Shown: positions 35,857 to 44,738 of the stretch, in pieces
Numbering within the stretch: position 1 is the stretch's first letter
Layout of the letters: every line of letters starts with the position of its first letter
Source: Pontibacter pamirensis
GTDB taxonomy: Bacteria > Bacteroidota > Bacteroidia > Cytophagales > Hymenobacteraceae
Length of the DNA: 64,000 nt
NCBI RefSeq assembly: GCF_010015475.1
Contig: NZ_SSNI01000002.1
Span: 124,001-188,000, forward strand
Reading direction: 5' to 3'
Notes under the pieces: generated by a model
What the model was told of the DNA's origin: nothing
Databases searched by the model: none
What the model saw: only the letters and a program-made list of their open reading frames with translations
Program-made: the position numbers and the translations under genes

Positions 35857-36258
35857 CTATAGAAGTTTTATGATTGCTGTACCATCTATTACAATAGTAC
35901 CTGATGTATTGAAACATTGGGTAGAAAGCTCCACGATACGTTTCTCCTCCTTCACGTTTACAACTTTAGCCACACACCTAATCTCGTCTCCGTGGTAAAC
36001 AGGATGCTTAAAGGAAAGCGTCTGGTTCAGGTAAATGGAGCCGGGCCCCGGTAACTTAGCAGCCACAAGTTCCGATATCTGGGAAGCCACAAACATGCCG
36101 TGTACAATGCGTTGCTTAAAAATAGAGCCCGCAGCAAATTCCTCATCCAGGTGCACAGGGTTCTTATCGCCTGAAATATTGGCAAAGGCCGTGACATCCT
36201 CTGAAGAGTAGGTTCTTGTACTTTCGGCTTCCTGTCCTGTTACGGGTAGTTCTTTCAT
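35857..36258 (-). CDS. MaoC/PhaJ-like (R)-enoyl-CoA hydratase
   Basis: 133 aa hot-dog-fold protein. GDKNPVHLDEEFA (30-42) is the hydratase-2 motif with the catalytic Asp31 and His36, followed by IVHGMFVASQISEL. Such enzymes interconvert trans-enoyl-CoA and (R)-3-hydroxyacyl-CoA. It is unusual inside a polysaccharide locus. Lying 3 bp before an acyltransferase gene, it may provide a 3-hydroxyacyl (for example 3-hydroxybutyryl) group for sugar acylation (inference). Function as a dehydratase in another pathway cannot be excluded. Confidence 0.82.
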   Translation of the reverse strand: MKELPVTGQEAESTRTYSSEDVTAFANISGDKNPVHLDEEFAAGSIFKQRIVHGMFVASQISELVAAKLPGPGSIYLNQTLSFKHPVYHGDEIRCVAKVVNVKEEKRIVELSTQCFNTSGTIVIDGTAIIKLL

Positions 36259-36404
36259 AGTATATTTTGTTTATGATTATGCTGTTATTTATCTATGTTG
36301 GGTTATGATTGTTGTGCTGATCCAGGCCTGAGCTGTACAGAAGCACGAACTGAACCTGCAGTGCACATAAAAAAGCACTGAACACAGCAATCCATACATC
36401 CTAC

Positions 36405-37310
36405 TTATAATTGAATATAGTTGTTTCTGCTCTCCCACAAAAACTTTAGTGTTTTAACCGGTCCAAACCGTTTCATAATAGCGGCTGCACTTCCCTTTTT
36501 CTTGCTTCTCAAAAAAGAATCGGCCTCCTGCTTATACCTTCCGCCAGAATACACATTGAACGAGTTGACATAGTCAGCAGTGTCATGATAGTGCTTCACT
36601 ATATGCCTATATGGCATCGTAGCCTTTTTAGAAGTAAAGGAACCTGGCACCATTGCCCGGTACACCCCCATGGGCTCATCTATATAGCCGAAGTCGCCTT
36701 TGCTGGCGCAGATAAACTTTAAAGGAATGTCTCCGATGGGGGCATCATAGTACCACTTCGGCAAGTTTTTCACTATTTCGGAGGGCAAGACAAAAGAAGC
36801 TAACTTTGCAACAGGTGCCCCTGTTTTTAGCAGTTTCTGCGGGTTAAACTTGCCGGTTCCCTGCGCAGCCGCATACCGCATCACCCGGCTCTGCTCAACC
36901 TTTCCACTGCAGGACTTTACTTCAATGGCATGGAAACAAAGGGAGCAGTCAGGATTTTTTTCCAGGAAATCCACCTGCTTCTGAAGTTTATGCGGGTCTG
37001 TCCAGTAATCGTCTCCTTCACACACTGCGACGTACTTGCCCCTAGCTTCAGGCCACACATAATGCGGAAAGGCCCTTATACCTTTAGAATACTGATTTTC
37101 GGTTTGATAAATCGTTTTAATACGTGCGTCATCTGCAGCATACTTCCTTATGATGTCAGCGGTTCTGTCTGTTGAAGCATCATCATGAATAATCACCTCA
37201 AACGGAAAACTTGTTTCCTGCATCAGAACACCTTCGATAGCATCCTGAATATAGTTTTCGTGGTTGTAGGTGATCATGCATACACTTACGAAAGGAATAC
37301 GATGCATCAA
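36405..37310 (-). CDS. Glycosyltransferase family 2 (copy B)
   Basis: 301 aa. VSVCMITYNHENYIQDAIEG and HDDASTDRTADII open the GT-A domain, with CEGDDYWTD as the metal site. Shares IGDIPLKFICASKGDFGYIDEPMGVYR and the C-terminal NVYSGGRYKQEADSFL region with copy A, but differs more in the acceptor-facing middle part (residues 165-200). Starts 5 bp after its partner acyltransferase. The pair forms one of two repeated modules. Confidence 0.92.
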   Translation of the reverse strand: MMHRIPFVSVCMITYNHENYIQDAIEGVLMQETSFPFEVIIHDDASTDRTADIIRKYAADDARIKTIYQTENQYSKGIRAFPHYVWPEARGKYVAVCEGDDYWTDPHKLQKQVDFLEKNPDCSLCFHAIEVKSCSGKVEQSRVMRYAAAQGTGKFNPQKLLKTGAPVAKLASFVLPSEIVKNLPKWYYDAPIGDIPLKFICASKGDFGYIDEPMGVYRAMVPGSFTSKKATMPYRHIVKHYHDTADYVNSFNVYSGGRYKQEADSFLRSKKKGSAAAIMKRFGPVKTLKFLWESRNNYIQL

Positions 37311-37315
37311 TTGAA

Positions 37316-37900
37316 CTACTGGTTATCGAATTTCAGGTTATACTTACTCATGAACTCCTTTTCCTTTTGAGCAAACCCGTCTTTTCGCTTTTTAAGGAAC
37401 TTTGCCGGCACCCCTGACACAATTGCCATCTCCTCCACATCCCTTGAAACGAGAGAAAAGGCTGCCACTGCAGCACCATACCCGATGGTGACATTTGGCA
37501 GAATAACACAATCTGCACCAACAATTACGTGCTTTTCGAATATCACCTTACCATGTGTTACGTTTGTAAATTCCTGAGGTACGCGGGGGTTAGTCATAAA
37601 CTCACCGCTGTAGTCATCATTACTGGAATAGACTGAACCTTTTGACGCAAGGCCGGAGAAGTCCTTAAACTCTATCAGTTCCTTGCCAACTATAGAACAG
37701 TAAGTGGCAATGTGCACGTAATTCCCTATCTTAATACCTCCGGTGCCTGCCGACAGAAAAGAGAAATCGTCGATTCGGGAGTTGTCTCCTATCTCGATGT
37801 TACCGGGGTTGTAGATCGAACATTTGTCCGACAGCTGCACGTCTTTGCCCAAGTGCTTGAAGCCAATTTTCTGTAGTTCTTCTTCCGATAGAAAACCCAT
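37316..37900 (-). CDS. Left-handed beta-helix acyltransferase (WbbJ-like), copy B
   Basis: 194 aa, opening MGFLSEEELQKIGFKHLGK, which is almost the opening of copy A (MAFLSEEDLHKVGFKSVGK). Hexapeptide repeats throughout, with VTIGYGAAVAAFSLVSRDVE and VSGVPAKFLKKRKDGF. Expected to acylate a sugar, with copy A having a related but different target. The C-terminus is a few residues longer. First gene of its block, 245 bp after the aminotransferase gene and its hairpin. Confidence 0.87.
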   Translation of the reverse strand: MGFLSEEELQKIGFKHLGKDVQLSDKCSIYNPGNIEIGDNSRIDDFSFLSAGTGGIKIGNYVHIATYCSIVGKELIEFKDFSGLASKGSVYSSNDDYSGEFMTNPRVPQEFTNVTHGKVIFEKHVIVGADCVILPNVTIGYGAAVAAFSLVSRDVEEMAIVSGVPAKFLKKRKDGFAQKEKEFMSKYNLKFDNQ

Positions 37901-38097
37901 ATTTTTTATAAAATTTAATAATTTAACTGTTGTTTGTAATTACCATGCCTGAAGCGTTTATGCACCAGGCGAAGTAATCCCCAGCGTGCCTGGCGCTCAT
38001 AACATACACCTACAAAAATGCTGTGCAAGATATATTATACGCTAATTAAGCGCACGTCTATGTGTACCGGTTTGGCGCTTGTCTGTTTGCTAAATTT

Positions 38098-38135
38098 CTT
38101 CATATCCTCAGGAGGAAGCTCCTGAGGATATGAAG
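38098..38135. terminator. Perfect 17-bp stem-loop after the aminotransferase gene
   Basis: 38098-38114 (CTTCATATCCTCAGGAG) is the exact reverse complement of 38119-38135, with a 4-nt loop. It begins 11 bp past the stop of the minus-strand DegT gene. The T-run after it on that strand is weak (AAATTT), so it may slow polymerase or stabilise the upstream transcript rather than terminate fully. Confidence 0.55.
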
Positions 38136-38145
38136 AGGAAATACA

Positions 38146-39231
38146 TTACAAGGTGTTTATAATTTCACATATTTTATCCTGCTCCCCCTCTTTCAGGTTC
38201 AGGTACAGCGGCAGGCACAGGATACGCTCCGATATGTCCTCCGACACAGGGCACGCCTGGTATGCCACAACCTTAGTGTAAGTGTTGACTGAGGGGTAGA
38301 AGTACCTGCGGGGAAATATGTCGGCTGCATTCAGCGCTTTCTCAACCTGCAGCAGTTGTTCCTCGCTTTCAAAAATGATAGGGAAATAGGAGTAGTTGGT
38401 CTCACCGCCTTTAACCTCCTGAAACCGCACTCCTTCTACCTCCTGTAGTCGCTCTATGTAATACTGGTATTTATTCTTTCGGTCCTCTAAAACCTCATCG
38501 TAATACTTGAGGTTGGCAAGACCAAGGGCAGCGTGCACTTCTGTTAATTTGCCGTTAAACCCATCTTCCACGATGTCTTTGTTCTCATCGTGGCCAAAGA
38601 ACCTGATTCTTTTTAGCCTGGCATCCAGCGCAGCATCGGTGGTGATGCATCCTCCTCCCTCGGCTGTGTTCAATAGCTTGGTAGCATGCAGGCTTGTTGC
38701 CGATATATCACCATAAGTTAACAAGCTGTTGCCTTTGTAAGTGGAACCTATGGCATGTGCTGCATCATAAATTACTTTAAGACCATGCTTTTGAGCAATG
38801 GCAGCTATCGCCTCTACATCGCAGGGGTTTCCGAACACATGTACCGGCATAATCGCCACTGTTTTATCTGTAATCAGCGCCTCAATCTTTGCCGGATCCA
38901 TGTTTAGCGTATCCGGATCGATATCACAAAACACGGGGGTACATTCTTCCCACTTTATAGCACTTACTGTCGCTACCCAAGTAAATGGTGTTGTAATGAT
39001 CTCACCTTTCAGCTCCAAGGCTTTGATTGCCATTTGTATAGCAATGGTGCCGTTAGAAACCACTGTAAAATAATCAAGTCCTAATTTAGACTCTAAGTCT
39101 TTTTCCAGCTGTTGAACCAAAGGCCCGTTATGTGTCAGTATTCCCCTCTCCCACACTCCTCTCAGAATCTCCACATACTCTTCCAGCGGTGCCAGTGACG
39201 GTTGCGTCACAAATATCTTTTTATTGCTCAT
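38146..39231 (-). CDS. DegT/DnrJ-family aminotransferase for a deoxy sugar
   Basis: 361 aa. FVTQPSLAPLEEYVEILRG and GILTHNGPLVQQLE open like FdtB/QdtB-type and related dTDP-keto-sugar aminotransferases. IYDAAHAIGSTYKG holds the PLP Asp156, and SLHATKLLNTAEGGG the Schiff-base Lys185. It starts within an ATGA overlap of the Gfo/Idh gene and follows the 2,3-dehydratase. It probably aminates a 2-deoxy or 2,6-dideoxy keto sugar made by those two; whether at C3 or C4 is not decidable from sequence. Confidence 0.88.
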   Translation of the reverse strand: MSNKKIFVTQPSLAPLEEYVEILRGVWERGILTHNGPLVQQLEKDLESKLGLDYFTVVSNGTIAIQMAIKALELKGEIITTPFTWVATVSAIKWEECTPVFCDIDPDTLNMDPAKIEALITDKTVAIMPVHVFGNPCDVEAIAAIAQKHGLKVIYDAAHAIGSTYKGNSLLTYGDISATSLHATKLLNTAEGGGCITTDAALDARLKRIRFFGHDENKDIVEDGFNGKLTEVHAALGLANLKYYDEVLEDRKNKYQYYIERLQEVEGVRFQEVKGGETNYSYFPIIFESEEQLLQVEKALNAADIFPRRYFYPSVNTYTKVVAYQACPVSEDISERILCLPLYLNLKEGEQDKICEIINTL

Positions 39232-40208
39232 TTAGCCTTTGCTTTGATTTGTTCTAGTAGTCTTGCTTGATTGATGTTGCCCCTGTATTCTGAGGATTTT
39301 GCCCCAGGAGATTGCATTAAACGGGAAAAATTCAGCAGCATCTTCTTAAAGTGGTGGTCTGGCTCCAACTCTATTGTTTCTTTGCCCTCCTTTGTTTCTA
39401 TAATGACTTCGGGTTTATACCCGGGAGGCGCGGTAAAGATTCTATTAGTATAAATCTTGCCTTCGCTTCCCCACAATTCAATGTTGCACTGGTAAAAGTG
39501 GTCAAAACCGAAGGCTATTTCGGCAAACAGATTTCCTTTCTTCTGCTTCAGATAAGCTCCTCCCCATATATCAACGGATGAGTCTGCTTCATGATTTAGG
39601 TTAGAAGCAGCCACCTCCAGTTCCTCTCCTAAAAAAAGCTGGACTATCTTTGTCGGATAAGCCGCGGCATCTAACAAGGCTCCTCCTCCTAGTTCGGCCT
39701 GATACCGGATATTATCTTTATCCGCAAACGGAGGAAAGCCAAAGGAGCTTCTCAAGCAACGCATGGCCCCGATTTTACCTGATTCGACCTGTTCTTTGAT
39801 AAACTCTAACTGACTGTGAAAGCGAAACTGGAAGTTCTCCAGCAACACCAAGCCCTTAGATTCAGCTAACTCGTTTAACTCCTGCACTTCCTGCAGATTA
39901 CAGCCCAGCGATTTTTCGACCAGTACATGAATACCTGCATCCAACGCTTTTTTCACCCACTCATAATGCATAGAATTGGGTAGCGGGATATAAACCGCGT
40001 CAAGCAGCTCTGGCTTCAGAATAGCATCATAATCACCGAAAGCTTTCGTGTTAAATGTTCTGGCAACTTCTTCAGACTTCTGGAGGGTCCTGCTTGCGAT
40101 ACCTACCAGCTCAAATTGATCTGGTAGTTCTATAATCGCGGGGATGATGGATCTGACTGCAATGTTGGCTGTACTAAGAACACCTATTTTTACTTTGTTT
40201 TCGTTCAT
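39228..40208 (-). CDS. Gfo/Idh/MocA-family sugar 3-ketoreductase (KijD10/SpnN-like role)
   Basis: 326 aa. N-terminal Rossmann (KIGVLSTANIAVRSIIPAI), with the active-site Lys in LVEKSLGCN (E98-K99-S100, where most of the family has EKP), and a C-terminal alpha/beta substrate domain. In 2-deoxysugar pathways the partner of NDP-hexose 2,3-dehydratase is a ketoreductase of this family, because the dehydratase product is unstable. Its position right after the dehydratase (8 bp) and its length fit that role. Named by context; many family members do other oxidations. Confidence 0.8.
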   Translation of the reverse strand: MNENKVKIGVLSTANIAVRSIIPAIIELPDQFELVGIASRTLQKSEEVARTFNTKAFGDYDAILKPELLDAVYIPLPNSMHYEWVKKALDAGIHVLVEKSLGCNLQEVQELNELAESKGLVLLENFQFRFHSQLEFIKEQVESGKIGAMRCLRSSFGFPPFADKDNIRYQAELGGGALLDAAAYPTKIVQLFLGEELEVAASNLNHEADSSVDIWGGAYLKQKKGNLFAEIAFGFDHFYQCNIELWGSEGKIYTNRIFTAPPGYKPEVIIETKEGKETIELEPDHHFKKMLLNFSRLMQSPGAKSSEYRGNINQARLLEQIKAKAK

Positions 40209-40216
40209 TTCACTTT

Positions 40217-41647
40217 TTAGTTCATAAAAGAAACAGCTGCAATCAGGCTTCGGGCCTGAATATTTACGTAGTTATTAAACTTGATGAAGGTTTGCAGTTG
40301 ATTCAGCGTCATCCAGATGTAGTTTTCCGGAAGTTGCAGTTCCACATCGTCGCCTGCCAACACCAGCATGTTTCTATTCTGCTCTTTATAAAATCTTCCC
40401 CCTTCTTCAGATTGAATCGTGTCAAAAATAATTTGATCGGGCTTTGCATCTAACACATAAGCCAGAAACGGAAGGCTTTCTATACCTGATGTCCTATAGT
40501 TACCTGTCAGGCATTGCACGGTTGGAGCAAACTCGATGATGTCGAAATTCCCAGCCTCTAACTTTGTTTGTACTGCAAAGTGCAGCATGCCGTCTATTTC
40601 CTTGCATACAAATGCACATATGCCTTCCTGAGCAGGCTCCACCATGGGCTGGCACCAGCTCACCACCTCCCGGTTCTCAATCTCCACCTTTGTAGCAATC
40701 ACTTTAAAGTACTTGTCATCAACATGCCTGATGCTGTCGGCTTCAATCTTCCAGTCACTAATCGATGATAACGGGACTCTTTCAACATGCAGTTCAAAGA
40801 AGCTTTTCTGCTTTGTGATAAAACTAATTATATCGTCGGAAGTATGCAGTGCTTTGTCCTGCACCAGCGTGGACTTTAACAGCTTTGAGGCGATCCGGTT
40901 TTCCTTGATAGAGGGATTTGTATCGTTATAAAAGTCAACAATATCTTCCTCTAAGTCACCAAAAGGAATCCCTGAGATTACAGTTCTGGTATCCATGTTC
41001 ACCAGGTTGTCCTCTACCATCAAAAGCTTTATTTGCGCCAGCGTAAGCCAGATAAAGTTGTCGTAGAGCGGGATATCATGGTCTACCTTGATAACGATGT
41101 TTCTGTTTCTTTTTTTCAGGAACCTGGCCCCCTGCTCCGACTGAAGCTGGTCGAGAAGCACTTGCTCTGGCCTGGCGTTCACGAACAAGTCTAAATAAGC
41201 CGGTGCCTTCCCTTTATGCACCTGGGTATAGTTGCTCTTTGTTGCCTGCAGCGTAGGAGACAGCTGCACATTATTTACATTACCGGGTTCTATTTTTGCC
41301 TGCAGCAGAAAATGTAAGACACCATCAAACTCTTTTGTTACAAAGCCTAAATAACCTATTTCAGGCTGGTTAATAATAGGTTGCTCCCATTCGCTTACAC
41401 CTCCCCAGTTTGTGTGGACTTTGATGCCGTCAATAGAGAAGAACTTACCACTATCGTGTTGCAGGTTTGCACCGTTCTCTGAGAAATGCCACTGCTCCAG
41501 CTGGTCGAATGTTATTCGCTTTATATTGACTGATACCTTCGAGTTTTGTTCTTTAACCCATTCTCTTACCTGAGTTATATCATTGAAAGGGTTATTTACA
41601 GATAAAGCACTTTTAATAAATTTTAAATTTAAATTCTGCTCTTTCAT
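40217..41647 (-). CDS. NDP-hexose 2,3-dehydratase family protein (EvaA/SpnO-like)
   Basis: 476 aa with two homologous halves, as in the family. The first half has WEQPIINQPEIGYLGFV and FLLQAKIEPGNVNNVQLSPT; the second has WCQPMVEPAQEGICAFV and FAVQTKLEAGNFDIIEFAPT. Each half ends with an LVNMDTRTVIS or YVNIQARSLIA element. EvaA/TylX3/SpnO enzymes remove the C2 hydroxyl of a dTDP-4-keto-6-deoxyhexose. The family is best known from antibiotic sugars, so its presence in an exopolysaccharide locus is notable. dTDP-glucose pathway genes (rmlA/rmlB) are not in the window. Confidence 0.87.
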   Translation of the reverse strand: MKEQNLNLKFIKSALSVNNPFNDITQVREWVKEQNSKVSVNIKRITFDQLEQWHFSENGANLQHDSGKFFSIDGIKVHTNWGGVSEWEQPIINQPEIGYLGFVTKEFDGVLHFLLQAKIEPGNVNNVQLSPTLQATKSNYTQVHKGKAPAYLDLFVNARPEQVLLDQLQSEQGARFLKKRNRNIVIKVDHDIPLYDNFIWLTLAQIKLLMVEDNLVNMDTRTVISGIPFGDLEEDIVDFYNDTNPSIKENRIASKLLKSTLVQDKALHTSDDIISFITKQKSFFELHVERVPLSSISDWKIEADSIRHVDDKYFKVIATKVEIENREVVSWCQPMVEPAQEGICAFVCKEIDGMLHFAVQTKLEAGNFDIIEFAPTVQCLTGNYRTSGIESLPFLAYVLDAKPDQIIFDTIQSEEGGRFYKEQNRNMLVLAGDDVELQLPENYIWMTLNQLQTFIKFNNYVNIQARSLIAAVSFMN

Positions 41648-42156
41648 AGATTTGTTTTGTGAATGGCCTACCCCGCTCAGTTAGTAGCTTGACCTGGCCT
41701 GTAAACCACTGCTTGTAGGAAGTACGAAGTATCTGACCATTGTATTCATGGATTGCTAAAAAAAAGTTTCACCTGCTGGTGCTTTTCTGTATAAAGCACA
41801 ACTACTTAAAGTCTAAATCGGCAAGTACCTCCTGAACAGTGCAGACGCCAGAGAAAACAATATTCCCGTACCATGTTCGAAAGAGGAGGTTTTGCAACTG
41901 GTATTATTTTTGATAAGCCTCCAAAAATAATACTATAATATGCCAAGTCTAATAGCGTCAGATTAGCACATAAAACTATAGTGTCATTGCACTGACTTAA
42001 GCCCTGTTAAACTTTTATTGCTTAGGGCGCGGAAAAAGCTCATTTTACACTAAAGCATGAATCATAACAGGAATAACTTAAGGCTGTTCCTGTTAGAGCA
42101 GCAGAAGAGAACCCACCGCTGAACTAGTCTAGCGAGAAGGGGGATCTCTTATTTGA
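41648..42156. other. Intergenic gap with AT-rich inverted repeats
   Basis: About 510 bp between Wzx and the 2,3-dehydratase. A perfect 11-bp inverted repeat (GTATTATTTTT, loop of 11, AAAAATAATAC) lies at 41901-41933, and a smaller one (AACAGGAA / TTCCTGTT with a gap) at 42065-42094. No coding frame or transposon duplication is seen. It may contain a terminator for the export genes and a promoter for the sugar cassette (inference). Confidence 0.45.
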
Positions 42157-43599
42157 CTATTTTTTAAAAACTAACTGTCTGAAATCTAAAATGGCAGGCA
42201 TCTTTGACATATAGCTAACTCCCAGGTAAAGTACAAAGGATATGACACCCACCAGTATTACTCTTACTACGTCGTATGGCAAGGCGTACGCAAACAAGTA
42301 AGTGTCCAGTCCCCATCCTACAGCACCAACCAGAACGGCTAGCATCATCTCAGGCACGATATCTTTCAGTTGCTCTGACACCGTGTAGTTTATCATTCTG
42401 CCGCTGTACCAGCTGTTGATGAAAAAAGCTACAATAGAGAAAATAAGCTGAAAGTATAATAGGCCATAGATGCCAAAAGGCACAGAAACTATTATACCTA
42501 CGGTTATAAAAACCTTTTTTATAACTTCTAACCTAAGAAATAAATCACTCCTCCCCTTTACCTTTAAAATGTTCAGGTTGTAAGAGTTTAAGGGGTACAT
42601 AATACCTACAACACATAGTATCTGAAAGAAGGGAACCGCAGGTAACCATTTTTCTCCCAGAAGAAACCGGAAAAGCGGTTCTGCTACCACAGCCAACACA
42701 ATCATGGCAGGAGCCAGCCAGAAAATAATCTGCTGCATTAGCCGCCGGTAAGCTGCTTTAAGCTTCACTTCGTCATCCTGAATAGAAGAAAACAAAGGGT
42801 AAGTAACCTTATTCAGTGCAGTTGAAATGTTCTGAACCGGTAACTGCTTTAAAGAGTCGGCCCTAGTGTAATAACCTAGTTGCGCAGCAGAAAAATACTT
42901 TCCGATAACCAGTTTGTATGCATTGTTAAAGATGGAGTTCAGCAAGCCTGACAGCGTGAGCTTATACCCGAAGTTAAAATGGTACTTCAGTCGTTCCATA
43001 TCAAAAACGAAGCTTGGAGCCCAGCCTGACCGAACCCACAATTGCGCTGATGCTATAAAAGACTGGCAGATGTTCATCCAGACCAGACTCCACACCCCAT
43101 ACCCCATATAAGCCATCGCAACGCCCAGCAGCCCCCCACATATAATAGACGGGATCTGGATCGTCATCTGCATTTTGAAGTTCATCTCTTTCGTTAGCTT
43201 TGCCTTCTGCACACCGGCAAAAGCATTTATAATGAAAGATAAGGTATAAACCCTGATCAGGCTTGTCAGAATTTCCTGATCGTAGAACGATGCGATGAGA
43301 GGGGCACAGAAGAACAGAATCAGGCAAACAACAACACTGCCTATCAAATTGATGAAGAACACTGTTGAATAGTCCTTCTGGTCTGGTTCTGTGGTACGGA
43401 TCAAAGAAGAAGTAAGGCCGCTGTCCATGAGCGTAGTGCCTATACTGATAAATACAGCAAGCATACCTATCAGGCCAAAGTCTGATGGCATCAGGAGTCT
43501 GGCCAGCACGATGGACACAATAAAGTTTATAAACTGTACTCCAAATTGCTGACTAAAGGTCCAGATCAGACCAGACAGTGTTTTTTGTTTTAGACTCAT
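42157..43599 (-). CDS. Wzx-type flippase (MOP superfamily, WzxC-like)
   Basis: 480 aa with 12-14 TM helices. The start LKQKTLSGLIWTFSQQFGVQFINFIVSIVLARLLMPSDFGLIGM is the classic opening of the WzxC/TuaB group (cited here in parts). It flips undecaprenyl-linked repeat units to the periplasm. It lies between the nucleotide-sugar genes (69 bp upstream) and a 510-bp gap. It is the only flippase in the locus, so this is a Wzx/Wzy system. Confidence 0.92.
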   Translation of the reverse strand: MSLKQKTLSGLIWTFSQQFGVQFINFIVSIVLARLLMPSDFGLIGMLAVFISIGTTLMDSGLTSSLIRTTEPDQKDYSTVFFINLIGSVVVCLILFFCAPLIASFYDQEILTSLIRVYTLSFIINAFAGVQKAKLTKEMNFKMQMTIQIPSIICGGLLGVAMAYMGYGVWSLVWMNICQSFIASAQLWVRSGWAPSFVFDMERLKYHFNFGYKLTLSGLLNSIFNNAYKLVIGKYFSAAQLGYYTRADSLKQLPVQNISTALNKVTYPLFSSIQDDEVKLKAAYRRLMQQIIFWLAPAMIVLAVVAEPLFRFLLGEKWLPAVPFFQILCVVGIMYPLNSYNLNILKVKGRSDLFLRLEVIKKVFITVGIIVSVPFGIYGLLYFQLIFSIVAFFINSWYSGRMINYTVSEQLKDIVPEMMLAVLVGAVGWGLDTYLFAYALPYDVVRVILVGVISFVLYLGVSYMSKMPAILDFRQLVFKK

Positions 43600-43668
43600 C
43601 TACACGTTTGCGGCCCTTGCTGGAACATAGATTTGTACTCTGTTATGGCAGGGCAGTATGCTATCAGC

Positions 43669-44673
43669 CTATGCCTGCCCTGTTGCAGTCTTCAGATTTT
43701 CAGAGTACCATTCAACGGCCAGGTACAAGCCTTCTAATGCAGAGAAACGTGGGTTATAGCCAACCAGTTCTTTTGCCTTACTGATATCCGCCAGGCTGTG
43801 TTTTACATCCCCTTTGCGCTCCTCGCGGTATTCTGGCGCTATGTCTACGTTTGTGATGCTACAGATCTTTTTCCAAAGCTGATTTAATGTCGTGCGTTCC
43901 CCGTAAGCAATGTTTATTACTTCGTGTTGCTTTATTTCACCTGCAAGCATGGCTTTTACATTAGCCTGAACTGCATTTTCCACAAAGGTAAAGTCGCGGC
44001 TGGTCTCTCCATCGCCATTTATATAAGGAGCCTCTCTTTTAAGCGCAGCCTCTATGAACAAGGGAATGACAGCGGCATAAGGCCCTTCTGGGTTTTGCTT
44101 AGGTCCAAACACATTAAAGTAGCGCAAACCAATGGTATGAAAATCGTAGGTTTTTGAAAAAACACTGGCGTACAACTCATTCACATATTTGGTGACTGCA
44201 TAAGGCGACAGCGGATTCCCGATTTCATCTTCCACCTTCGGTAAGCCGGGGTGGTCGCCGTAGGTGCTTGAACTGGCGGCGTATATCATACGCTTCACTC
44301 CGGCATCACGGGCAGCCAACAACATGTTCAGAAAGCCGCTGATGTTCACTTCATTGCTGGTAACCGGATCGTTGATAGAACGAGGCACAGACCCCAAGGC
44401 CGCCTGGTGGGTAACGTAATCAACTCCCGCTATAGCTTTATGGCATGTTTCTAAGTCTCTGATATCTCCTTCTATAAGTTCGAAAGCAGGATTGTTATTA
44501 AATTCTTTTATGTTTTCCAGAGAACCGGTAGAAAAATTATCCAGGACACGTACTTTTTTTGCGCCATACTTCAGAAGATACCCCACTATGTTAGAGCCTA
44601 TAAAACCAGCTCCTCCTGTTACTAAGAAGGTGTATTTATTTAAAACTTTGGTATGGTATGGTACGTCGTACAT
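43669..44673 (-). CDS. UDP-GlcNAc/GalNAc(A) 4-epimerase (WbpP/TviC-like)
   Basis: 334 aa extended SDR. FLVTGGAGFIGSN (17-28) is the NAD site; YAASSSTYGDHP and PYAVTKYVNELYA hold the Ser and Tyr-x3-Lys catalytic residues. VTHQAALGSVPRSINDP with the GSVPRS loop is typical of WbpP/TviC, which prefer N-acetylated sugars. With the adjacent UDP-sugar dehydrogenase it would make UDP-GalNAc or its uronic acid. 65 bp after that gene, same strand. Confidence 0.9.
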   Translation of the reverse strand: MYDVPYHTKVLNKYTFLVTGGAGFIGSNIVGYLLKYGAKKVRVLDNFSTGSLENIKEFNNNPAFELIEGDIRDLETCHKAIAGVDYVTHQAALGSVPRSINDPVTSNEVNISGFLNMLLAARDAGVKRMIYAASSSTYGDHPGLPKVEDEIGNPLSPYAVTKYVNELYASVFSKTYDFHTIGLRYFNVFGPKQNPEGPYAAVIPLFIEAALKREAPYINGDGETSRDFTFVENAVQANVKAMLAGEIKQHEVINIAYGERTTLNQLWKKICSITNVDIAPEYREERKGDVKHSLADISKAKELVGYNPRFSALEGLYLAVEWYSENLKTATGQA

Positions 44674-44738
44674 TATATGTTAAAATATATTGTGTGATGA
44701 AAATTACTTTTTAGTGATGCCCCCGGCTTCCTTGTTTG

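Noticed and set aside
41901..41933. Perfect 11-bp AT-rich inverted repeat as a transcription terminator
   Set aside because: No GC in the stem except one pair, and no gene end next to it; kept only as a note in the gap entry.
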